Assembly (NCBI GenBank): GCA_964526675.1
Contig: CAZGLY010000053.1
Span: forward strand, 1 to 18,768
Reading direction: 5' to 3'
Length of the DNA stretch: 18,768 nt
Source: CAZADA01 sp964526675
Lineage (GTDB): Bacteria; Pseudomonadota; Alphaproteobacteria; Caulobacterales; Maricaulaceae
Positions 1 to 6,797 of this stretch are shown here, in pieces. The notes beneath the pieces were generated by a model. It was not told the DNA's origin and did no database searches. It was given only the letters and a program-made list of their open reading frames with translations. The position numbers and the translations under genes were made by a program. Positions within the stretch are counted from its first letter, which is position 1, and every line of letters begins with the position of its first letter.

Positions 1-381
1 TCTCTCCTTGGTCCCATAGTTCAACATGGACCAATTCAGCGAGGGTGGCTCAAGCGCGCCGATGACGCCGCGTCCCTCGTTCGTCCAGCTGATGTTCAGG
101 GCACGGAACACGTGGTAGACGGCGCGGCGGCCTATGGCGCGCCAGAGCGCGCCCGACAGCACCGCCGCAGCCACGGCGGCCGCGCCCGCCCCGAGCGGAT
201 GCCAGTGCGGAGTCGCCCCCAGAATCGCGGTGCTCAGGAGCCCGAACACGATCGTGTAGAACGCCACGTCGATCGTTTTCTTGTCGACGCTGCTGCCGAG
301 ATTGGCCGTGATGTAGCCCAGATAACCCGCAGCGAGGGTCACCTGAATCTGCCACGGCAAGTTCAAAAGATCTGGGCTCAT
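1..381 (-). CDS. Unrecognised membrane protein, N-terminal 127 residues (partial)
   Basis: I do not recognise this gene. Read on the minus strand from the ATG at 381-379, the frame stays open to the window edge, so the C-terminus is missing. The product starts MSPDLLNLPWQIQV. It has three likely membrane segments at about residues 10-29, 37-55 and 62-83, the last rich in Ala and Gly, followed by a polar stretch with the motif ALNISWTNEG that probably faces the cytoplasm. The frame remains open upstream to another ATG at 579-577, but the 66 added residues would be rich in Cys and Arg and unlike a membrane protein start, so I prefer 381. A weak purine-rich site (GAACGAG) lies just upstream. The gene is divergent from prpE. 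No catalytic motif is visible and no function is proposed. Confidence 0.7.
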   Translation of the reverse strand, partial: MSPDLLNLPWQIQVTLAAGYLGYITANLGSSVDKKTIDVAFYTIVFGLLSTAILGATPHWHPLGAGAAAVAAAVLSGALWRAIGRRAVYHVFRALNISWTNEGRGVIGALEPPSLNWSMLNYGTKER

Positions 382-689
382 GATGTCTCGTTCGCAATTG
401 GCGACGCGGTCGCATTCGCCCCGGCGATAGCATTGGCGAGCGGCGCAAACCAGGCGTTGGCTGACCCCGCGTTTACGAGCGCGCGCCTGCCCTCGCGCGT
501 CGCCGCAATCGAGAGTGACGGCGCAATCCCCGCCCCGTCGCGCGTGAACCGCGGGAACGGCATCGGACTCAAGCGCCATAGCGCGCCGCGTCAGCGCACG
601 CCTACACTGACAGCACAACGACGCGCACGTGAGCGCTCTCGACCCAGGTCCAGAGCGCGCGGACGCGCCAACGCCGACGGAGCCCCATC
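382..689. other. Intergenic region between divergent genes
   Basis: This 308-bp stretch separates the minus-strand membrane protein from prpE and must hold both promoters. I see no convincing -35/-10 pair. It contains an inverted repeat just before prpE (listed separately) and a short minus-strand open frame whose stop overlaps the start of the membrane protein gene. The Shine-Dalgarno-like ACGGAG at 677-682 lies 7 bases before the prpE ATG and supports that start. Confidence 0.6.
633..658. promoter_or_regulatory. Inverted repeat upstream of prpE
   Basis: Perfect 7-bp arms GCGCTCT (633-639) and AGAGCGC (652-658) are separated by 12 bases and end 31 bases before the prpE ATG. The position suits either an operator overlapping the promoter or a hairpin in the 5' leader. 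No regulator gene lies beside it. In GC-rich DNA a repeat of this size can arise by chance. Confidence 0.3.
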
Positions 690-2585
690 ATGAGCTATCG
701 AGCCGTCTATGACGCCTGGCGCGCCGATCCGGAAGGCTTCTGGATGAAAGCCGCCACCGACATCGATTGGACGACCCCGCCGCGTCAGGCCCTCGACGCC
801 AGCCACGCGCCGTTCTACCGGTGGTTCCCCGACGCTGAAGGCAACACCTGCTACAACTGCGTTGACCGCCATGTCGCGGCCGGACGCGGCGAACAGCCGG
901 CGTTCATCCACGACAGCCCCATCACCGGCTCGATGCGCACGATCACCTACCGTGAGCTTCAGGACGCCGTTGCACGCCTCGCCGGCGCGCTCGCGGCGCG
1001 CGGCGTGGGAAAAGGCGATCGCGTGGTCATCTATATGCCGATGATCCCCGAAGCGCCGATCGCCATGCTGGCGTGCGCGCGCATCGGCGCGATTCACTCC
1101 GTCGTGTTTGGCGGCTTCGCCGCGAACGAGTTGGCGGTCCGCATCGACGACGCCCAACCGAAAGCCGTCATCGCCGCGTCATGCGGCCTCGAGCCCGGTC
1201 GGACCGTGGCGTACAAACCGCTGATCGACCGGGCCTTATCGCTGTGCCGGCATGAGCCGGAACTGTGCGTCATCCATCAACGTCCGCAGTGCGTCGCGGA
1301 ACTCGGCAACGCGATCGACCTGGATTGGGAGGCGTTCCAAACGGACGCCGAACCGGCCCCATGCGCGCCGGTGGGCGGCGCGGATCCGGTGTACATCCTC
1401 TACACGTCCGGGACGACCGGCCAACCCAAAGGCGTCGTGCGCCACAGCGGCGGCCACATGGTCGCGCTCAAATGGTCTATGAAGGCGATCTACAACGTCG
1501 AGCCCGGCGACGTGTACTGGGCGGCCTCCGACGTCGGCTGGGTCGTTGGCCACTCCTACATCGTGTACGGGCCCCTGCTCCACGGATGCACGTCGGTTAT
1601 CTTCGAAGGCAAACCGGTGGGCACGCCCGACGCCGGCGTCTTTTGGCGCGTCCTTCAGCAACACCGTGTCAAAGCGCTGTTTACCGCGCCGACGGCGCTG
1701 CGGGCGATCAAACGGGCGGATCCCGAGGGCGCGCTGCTTGGCCCCTATGATGTGAGCTCGCTAGAGACCCTGTTCTTAGCGGGTGAGAGGGCCGACCCTG
1801 ACACCGTGCAATGGGCCGAGCGCCACCTTAACGTGCCAGTGATCGACCATTGGTGGCAGACCGAGACCGGTTGGACGATTTGCGGCAATCCCGTGGGGAT
1901 CGAGCGGCTGCCGGTCAAACACGGGTCAGCCACCGTCCCGATGCCGGGGTGGGACATCCAGATCCTCGACGAAGAGGGCGATCCGGTTCCGCCGGGAACG
2001 CTCGGCGCGGTGTGCGCCAAACTGCCCTTGCCGCCGGGCGTCCTTCCCACGCTATGGAACGCGGACGAGCGCTTTAAGCGGGCCTATCTGGACCACTTTC
2101 CCGGATACTACGAAACCGGCGACGCCGGCGTCTTGGACGAGGACGGCTACCTCCACATCATGGCGCGCACGGACGACGTCATCAACGTGGCGGGGCACCG
2201 TTTGTCGACTGGCGCCATGGAGGAGGTGCTCACCTCGCACCCGGACATCGCGGAGGCGGCCGTGATCGGCGTCAACGACTCCCTGAAGGGCCAACTGCCT
2301 CTAGGATTCTTGTGTCTGAACACCGGGTGCGAAAAAGCGCCAGACGCCGTGCGCGATGAAGCCGTCGCCCTGATCCGCGAGCGCATCGGCCCGGTGGCGG
2401 CGTTTAAACTCGCCGTCGTCGTGGACCGGCTGCCCAAAACTCGGTCCGGGAAGATCCTCCGGGGCGTGATGGCGAAAATCGCGGACGGGGAGGCGATCAA
2501 GATCCCCGCCACCATTGACGATCCGGATATTCTGCAGGAGATCGCCGCTTCTCTGAAACCGATCGGCTACGCCCAAGGTCAGTAA
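690..2585 (+). CDS. prpE: Propionyl-CoA synthetase PrpE
   Basis: An AMP-forming acyl-CoA synthetase that activates propionate (and probably other short acids) to the acyl-CoA through an acyl-adenylate in the cytoplasm, feeding the methylcitrate or methylmalonyl routes. The 631-residue length matches the family. The N-terminal half holds the ACAS leader and the phosphate-binding loop YTSGTTGQPKG (238-248). The adenylate-site motif DHWWQTETG is at 386-394 and YYETGDAG at 473-480. The C-terminal lid carries PKTRSGKILRG, where Lys588 is the catalytic lysine that is acetylated in relatives. The long segments around GGHMVALKW (254-262), ASDVGWVVGHSYIVYGPLL (279-297) and ERADPDTVQWAE are those of PrpE rather than acetyl-CoA synthetase. 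It stands alone, not beside prpB/C/D, with a good ribosome site before the ATG. Substrate choice beyond propionate is inference. Confidence 0.93.
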   Translation: MSYRAVYDAWRADPEGFWMKAATDIDWTTPPRQALDASHAPFYRWFPDAEGNTCYNCVDRHVAAGRGEQPAFIHDSPITGSMRTITYRELQDAVARLAGALAARGVGKGDRVVIYMPMIPEAPIAMLACARIGAIHSVVFGGFAANELAVRIDDAQPKAVIAASCGLEPGRTVAYKPLIDRALSLCRHEPELCVIHQRPQCVAELGNAIDLDWEAFQTDAEPAPCAPVGGADPVYILYTSGTTGQPKGVVRHSGGHMVALKWSMKAIYNVEPGDVYWAASDVGWVVGHSYIVYGPLLHGCTSVIFEGKPVGTPDAGVFWRVLQQHRVKALFTAPTALRAIKRADPEGALLGPYDVSSLETLFLAGERADPDTVQWAERHLNVPVIDHWWQTETGWTICGNPVGIERLPVKHGSATVPMPGWDIQILDEEGDPVPPGTLGAVCAKLPLPPGVLPTLWNADERFKRAYLDHFPGYYETGDAGVLDEDGYLHIMARTDDVINVAGHRLSTGAMEEVLTSHPDIAEAAVIGVNDSLKGQLPLGFLCLNTGCEKAPDAVRDEAVALIRERIGPVAAFKLAVVVDRLPKTRSGKILRGVMAKIADGEAIKIPATIDDPDILQEIAASLKPIGYAQGQ

Positions 2586-2597
2586 GTTCGGTGGTAA

Positions 2598-2613
2598 GCG
2601 GCGGGCGCGCCGC
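2598..2613. terminator. Possible bidirectional hairpin between convergent genes
   Basis: GCGGCG (2598-2603), a GGCG loop and CGCCGC (2608-2613) form a perfect 6-bp GC stem in the 36-bp gap between the stops of prpE and the convergent oxidoreductase. No T-run follows on either strand, so intrinsic termination is only suggested by position. Confidence 0.35.
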
Positions 2614-2621
2614 CGCGCCCC

Positions 2622-3725
2622 TCAGCCCGTCACGACGGCATCCCGCACCATCGCGGCGATCGCCAAAGCGGCCGTCAGCCCAGGGCTTTCGATGCCGAAC
2701 AGATGGATCAGTCCGGGCGCTCCGTAGGCGGCCCCGTCGATGATCATGAAATCCCCCGCCGGCGCGCCCGGCCCGACAACCTTTGGCCGCACGCCGGCAT
2801 AGTCGGGGCTCAGCGCGCCGTCGGGCAGGTCCGGCCAGTAGGCGCGCACGGCCGCATAGAACCGGGCGGCGCGTGTCGGATCGAGATCGTAGGCGGGCGC
2901 GTCAACCCATTCCACATCGGGCCCGAACCGGCCCTGCCCCGCCAAATCGCGCGTGAAGTGGACCCCCAAGCCGCCAGGCTCCGGCGCCGGATAGACCAGG
3001 TGCTGAAAGGGCGCGCGTCCCCGCAACGCGAAGTAGCTGCCCTTGGCGTAGTGGGGGCGCGGCGTCGCCTCGACCGGCCAGCCCGCAACTGTCGCCGCCA
3101 GAGCTGGCGCGTCCAAGCCCGCACTGTTGACGAACACGCGACAACCAACCGTGGCGGCGTCGCCGACGCGAACGGCGAAGCCGGTGTCGCGCCGCGCCAC
3201 CTCCACGACCGGAGCGTTCACAGCCACGATCCCCCCCGCGTGTTCGAAGTCGCCCTGGAGGCTGATCATCAACGCGTGGCTGTCCACGATTCCCGTCGAG
3301 GGCGACAGCAGCGCGGCGACACACGCCAGCGCCGGCTCCCGCGCACGCGCCTCCGCACCGCTGATCACCATCGTGTCATCCACGCCGTTGGCGCGCGCCC
3401 GGGCTTGCAGGGACTCGAGCGTCGCGATCTCCGCGTCAGAGGTGGCGACCACCAACTTACCGCAGCGGTCGTGGGGCAAGCCCCGCTCGCGGGCATAGGC
3501 GTAGAGCTGATGCTTGCCCGCGACGCACAGCCGAGCCTTCAGGGTGTCGCGAGGGTAATAGAGGCCCGCGTGTATCACCTCGCTGTTGCGAGAGGACACG
3601 CCCGCTCCAATGGTCGCTTCGCGCTCAAGGATCAGCGTCTCCAAGCCCGCCTGCGCAAGCGCGCGGCCCACAGCGAGCCCGACAACACCGGCCCCCGCGA
3701 CGATGGCGTCCACCTGCTCCATCAT
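2622..3725 (-). CDS. FAD-dependent oxidoreductase, L-2-hydroxyglutarate oxidase (LhgO)-like
   Basis: A 367-residue flavoprotein of the DAO (D-amino-acid oxidase) superfamily. The N-terminal Rossmann fold shows GAGVVG (residues 11-16) and ends at Glu34, which should bind the FAD ribose. The motif SSRNSEVIHAGLYY directly after it is the hallmark of the LhgO branch, which oxidises L-2-hydroxyglutarate, a side product of central dehydrogenases, to 2-oxoglutarate. The C-terminus has the FAD-closing block GVRPKV...DFMI and LIHLFGIESPGLTAALAIA. It is shorter than E. coli LhgO (about 420), as many proteobacterial members are. Two ATGs are adjacent; AAGGA lies 5 bases before the first and 8 before the second. 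It is convergent with prpE and divergent from the exporter operon, so it appears monocistronic. Family is firm; the exact substrate is inferred. Confidence 0.85.
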   Translation of the reverse strand: MMEQVDAIVAGAGVVGLAVGRALAQAGLETLILEREATIGAGVSSRNSEVIHAGLYYPRDTLKARLCVAGKHQLYAYARERGLPHDRCGKLVVATSDAEIATLESLQARARANGVDDTMVISGAEARAREPALACVAALLSPSTGIVDSHALMISLQGDFEHAGGIVAVNAPVVEVARRDTGFAVRVGDAATVGCRVFVNSAGLDAPALAATVAGWPVEATPRPHYAKGSYFALRGRAPFQHLVYPAPEPGGLGVHFTRDLAGQGRFGPDVEWVDAPAYDLDPTRAARFYAAVRAYWPDLPDGALSPDYAGVRPKVVGPGAPAGDFMIIDGAAYGAPGLIHLFGIESPGLTAALAIAAMVRDAVVTG

Positions 3726-3762
3726 ACCGATCCTTTAACTCTATGGCGTGCACCCAGACCCC

Positions 3763-3803
3763 CGGAGACGCGGCGCGCGGCCACCGGGCTCTCATCGTCT
3801 CCG
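3763..3803. promoter_or_regulatory. Inverted repeat in divergent promoter region
   Basis: Perfect 8-bp arms CGGAGACG (3763-3770) and CGTCTCCG (3796-3803), spaced by 25 bases, lie in the 229-bp region (3726-3954) between the divergently transcribed oxidoreductase and the exporter operon. The spacing would place the two half-sites about three helix turns apart, as for a dimeric regulator. The rest of the region shows no clear promoter hexamers; a TTGACG at 3895-3900 lacks a matching -10. Function is unproven. Confidence 0.25.
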
Positions 3804-3954
3804 ACGCTGCGAATCACCGTGCATCGAAACACGCGGCGCGAGCATTGAATTCTCGACCGAGGCGATCGACTTCCCTAGAACGGCCGTATGAGATTTGACG
3901 CTCCCGTAGCGGCATGGCGCGCGACCCGCAAACGCAGCGGCGAAGAGGATCCGA

Positions 3955-5706
3955 ATGACGACGAATGAACTTCGCCAAGACCTCACAGTTCGTGAGATTT
4001 TTGGCTATTTTATAGAGATTTTGAGAGGTGAACGAGAATTCTATTTGATCGCCATTATCTATGGGATCGCCATCAGTCTGCTGTCGCTCGCGACGCCGGT
4101 TTCTGTTCAATTTCTCATCAACACTGTCAATACTGGCCTCACAACCCCTCTCGTCGTTTTGTCTCTTACGCTGTTCGGACTGCTGTTGGCGTCGGGTTTG
4201 TTCAACGCGCTGCGGGTCCATTTGATGGAGATTTTCGGGCGCAAATTCTATGCGCGCCAGATGGCCGACATCACGATGCGCGCCATCTATGCGCAAAACC
4301 CGTTTTTCAACGACGAAAGCCGCGGCGCGCTTTTCAATCGGTACTTCGACATCATCGTCGTGCAGAAGAACATTCCGGTGCTGCTGATCGGCGGTTTTAC
4401 GGTGGTTCTCCAAGGCGCGGTGGGGTTCGTCTTGGTTTCGCTTTACCATCCCCTGTTCCTCGCGTTCAATTTGGTCACGGTCTTTATGATCTGGCTTGTC
4501 TGGGCGTTTTGGGGGAACAGCGCGATTCAGTCGGCCGTGGAGCTGTCGCACCGCAAACACGCCGCCGCAGCCTGGCTGCAGTCGCTTGGAGATTCCGATG
4601 GCTTCTTTAAATCGGAGCATCGGATCAGTTTCGCCTTAGAGCAAAGCGAACGGCGCACCGCCGACTATGTCCACGCGCACCGCACCCACTTTCGACGGCA
4701 CTACGCCCAGACCCTGGCCTTTCTGGTGCTCTACGCCGCCGCAAGCGCAATCCTGCTCGGCCTCGGCGGCTGGCTCGTCATTCAGGGTCAGCTGACGCTG
4801 GGTCAGTTGGTGGCCGCGGAACTCGTGCTTTCAGCGGTGTTTTTCGGCGTGTCGCAGCTGGGCACCTACCTCAACTACTTTTACGACCTCGCCGCCTCGA
4901 TCGAAGAGCTGTCGATGTTCTCGCGGATCGCCCTTGAGGCGCCGACCGGCGCGCTGCCGCCCGAGCGGAAGGACACCAGGCTCGAATTCGTCAAAGTGCG
5001 CGGCGACGCGCGAGGGCACGACGCGGTTTTTGATTTCACGATTCCGGCCGGGGCGAAGCTGATGGCGGGCTCGGCGAGCCATGGTCTGCAACGGTTGTTC
5101 AGCGCGCTGCTGAAACGTCACGTCACCCCGACCGGCGGTTACCTGGCGTTTGGCGGCGTGGACATCTTGGCGACCGAACTGCAAGCGCTGCGGCGTGAAG
5201 TGTATGTCTTTGATCGGCCGACCTTCATTGAAATGACCATTCGCGAATACCTGACGGTCAGCGCCAATGGCGGCAGCCCCCAGCGCTCCCTCGCCGCGAT
5301 CGAAGCGGTGGGCCTCGGTCCCGCGATCGCGAAACTCGGCCAAGGCTTGGACACCCGCCTGGCGACCACAGGGTTTCCGCTGTCGACGGCCGAGACGATG
5401 CAGCTGCGTCTGGCGGCGGCCATCGTGTCTCAACCGCGCGTGCTCATCCTCAATCAGTTGTTCGACATGATCGATGAGGATTGCCTCTCAAACGCCCTGG
5501 AGGCGCTGAGTCGCGACGAGGGCCTCACGTTGATCTATTTCTCCAATCGGCGGCGAAACCCTGGCTTCGGCCGCTTCTTGTATTTGGATTACGATCAGCA
5601 ATTCAGCTACGACAACTTCGAAGCCTTCATGGAGAAGGCGTACGCCACGTGCGCACCGACGCGGGGACCGCTGCGTTTGCTCCCGGGCCCTGAAGGCAAG
5701 GACTGA
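3955..5706 (+). CDS. ABC exporter-like protein with degenerate ATPase domain
   Basis: A 583-residue half-transporter shaped like the inner-membrane component of a type I secretion system. Six membrane segments fit about residues 29-56, 64-86, 140-164, 166-188, 252-276 and 281-305, with no N-terminal C39 peptidase. A nucleotide-binding domain layout follows (about 340-560), but its ATP motifs are lost. The Walker A position reads AGSASHGLQR (371-380) with no lysine, the signature position reads LSTAE (476-480) in place of LSGGQ, Walker B reads VLILNQLFD with Asn500 and Gln501 replacing Asp and Glu, and the H-loop reads YFSN without His. The frame is intact, so this is not a decayed gene. AGAGGA lies 5 bases before the ATG. 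An 8-bp gap to the HlyD gene shows operon membership. The first 120 bases are about 40% GC, well below the rest. ATP hydrolysis by this chain alone looks impossible. Confidence 0.85.
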   Translation: MTTNELRQDLTVREIFGYFIEILRGEREFYLIAIIYGIAISLLSLATPVSVQFLINTVNTGLTTPLVVLSLTLFGLLLASGLFNALRVHLMEIFGRKFYARQMADITMRAIYAQNPFFNDESRGALFNRYFDIIVVQKNIPVLLIGGFTVVLQGAVGFVLVSLYHPLFLAFNLVTVFMIWLVWAFWGNSAIQSAVELSHRKHAAAAWLQSLGDSDGFFKSEHRISFALEQSERRTADYVHAHRTHFRRHYAQTLAFLVLYAAASAILLGLGGWLVIQGQLTLGQLVAAELVLSAVFFGVSQLGTYLNYFYDLAASIEELSMFSRIALEAPTGALPPERKDTRLEFVKVRGDARGHDAVFDFTIPAGAKLMAGSASHGLQRLFSALLKRHVTPTGGYLAFGGVDILATELQALRREVYVFDRPTFIEMTIREYLTVSANGGSPQRSLAAIEAVGLGPAIAKLGQGLDTRLATTGFPLSTAETMQLRLAAAIVSQPRVLILNQLFDMIDEDCLSNALEALSRDEGLTLIYFSNRRRNPGFGRFLYLDYDQQFSYDNFEAFMEKAYATCAPTRGPLRLLPGPEGKD

Positions 5707-5714
5707 CGCCATCC

Positions 5715-6797
5715 ATGTACAATCAAGAAAAGTACCGTGGGAAATTTGCGACCCTGGAGTCGATCCGCACGCCGCGCACGATTCGCATCCTGGCCTGGAT
5801 GACGGTTGGGCTCATGGCCGCGGTCGCCTTGTTTTTCGCGTTTGTGCCGTGGGTTCAAACCACCGCCGGCAATGGGGTGGTGACGGCGCTTGATCCCGAA
5901 GATCGGCTGCAAAACATCAACGCCCTCGTTTCCGGACGCATCGAACGCTGGTACGTCCGCGATGGAAGCATGGTGGAAGCGGGCGATCCGATCGTGCGAA
6001 TTGTCGACAACGACCCCCAATTGCTGGAGCGCTTGCAGGCGGAGCGAGCCCAGATCGACGCGCGCTTGCAGTCGACGCGCGCGAATGTCCGCACCGCCGA
6101 GATCGATCTGGAGCGGTCGCTTGAGCTCTTCAATCAAGGTCTCGCGGCGCGCCGCGAGTATGAGCAGGCCCAAATCCGCGTTGAGGAGCTGCGGGCCGTG
6201 GAGGCCGAAGCCGCCGCCGCGCTCAACCGCGCCGACGTGAACCTGTCCCGCCTGTCCGTGCAAACGGTGCGCGCGCCGCGCAACGGCGTCATCTTGAACG
6301 TCAACGCGGGGGACACGGCGACCTATGTCTCCGCTGGCGAGGTGTTGGCGACGTTTGTGCCCCAAGGCTCCGAGCGGATTGTGGAGGTGTTCATCGACGG
6401 ACGCGACGTCGCGCTGATCGAGGCCGGCGCGCCGGCGCGGATCCAGTTTGAGGGCTGGCCGGCGGTTCAGTTCAGCGGGTGGCCCTCACAGGCGATCGGC
6501 ACGTTTCCAGGTCGTGTCTACGCCGTGGACCCGTCCGCCCAGACGAACGGCCTCTTCCGCGTCTTGATCATTGAGGACAAAGACGTACCCGAGGAGGAAC
6601 GGTGGCCCGACGAGCGGTTCGTGCGCTTCGGCTCGGCCGCGCGCGCGTGGGTGTTGTTGGAGACGGTGCGCGTGGGCTTTGAAGTGTGGCGTCAGCTCAA
6701 CAGCTTCCCGCCCTCATTTCCACGCAGCACGTCGCCGGGCCCGAACGGGGACGGCCCGGCGAGCAACGGCGCCGCGGGAGAGGCGTTCGGCCGATGA
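5715..6797 (+). CDS. HlyD-type membrane fusion (adaptor) protein
   Basis: A 360-residue periplasmic adaptor that should bridge the inner-membrane exporter and the outer-membrane channel. One membrane anchor (about 25-46) follows a short cytoplasmic tail, then the GNGVV motif (52-56). The two halves of the biotinyl-lipoyl-like domain are at about 66-100 (SGRIERWYVRDGSMVEAGD) and 183-215 (VRAPRNGVILNVNAGD). Between them a Glu/Arg/Ala-rich coiled-coil hairpin runs about 101-180, and a beta-barrel domain occupies about 220-320. The C-terminal 30 residues are Pro/Gly-rich and probably disordered. AAGGA at 5698-5702, inside the end of the preceding gene, can serve as ribosome site, 12 bases before the ATG. 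Its stop overlaps the tolC-like start (ATGA), indicating coupled translation. Confidence 0.9.
   Translation: MYNQEKYRGKFATLESIRTPRTIRILAWMTVGLMAAVALFFAFVPWVQTTAGNGVVTALDPEDRLQNINALVSGRIERWYVRDGSMVEAGDPIVRIVDNDPQLLERLQAERAQIDARLQSTRANVRTAEIDLERSLELFNQGLAARREYEQAQIRVEELRAVEAEAAAALNRADVNLSRLSVQTVRAPRNGVILNVNAGDTATYVSAGEVLATFVPQGSERIVEVFIDGRDVALIEAGAPARIQFEGWPAVQFSGWPSQAIGTFPGRVYAVDPSAQTNGLFRVLIIEDKDVPEEERWPDERFVRFGSAARAWVLLETVRVGFEVWRQLNSFPPSFPRSTSPGPNGDGPASNGAAGEAFGR
6776..6783 (+). promoter_or_regulatory. Ribosome binding site fixing the TolC-like start
   Basis: GGGAGAGG lies 10 bases before the ATG at 6794. The frame is open further upstream to 6686, but only the 6794 start gives both this site and a signal peptide at the N-terminus, and it produces an ATGA overlap with the HlyD gene. 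Confidence 0.6.

Noticed and set aside
382..579. A 66-residue upstream extension of the left-edge membrane protein
   Set aside because: The extra sequence is rich in Cys and Arg and unlike an N-terminus; the protein starting at 381 leads directly into the first membrane helix.
2703..3848. A 381-codon plus-strand frame opposite the LhgO-like gene
   Set aside because: No recognisable motif; the minus strand carries the FAD-binding motif and LhgO hallmark.
3955..5706. Calling the degenerate ABC gene a pseudogene
   Set aside because: The frame is uninterrupted over 583 codons, has a good ribosome site and is translationally linked to downstream intact genes.
6686..6793. An N-terminal extension of 36 residues on the TolC-like protein
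   Set aside because: It would overlap the HlyD gene by over 100 bases and bury the signal peptide; the ATG at 6794 has a strong ribosome site.
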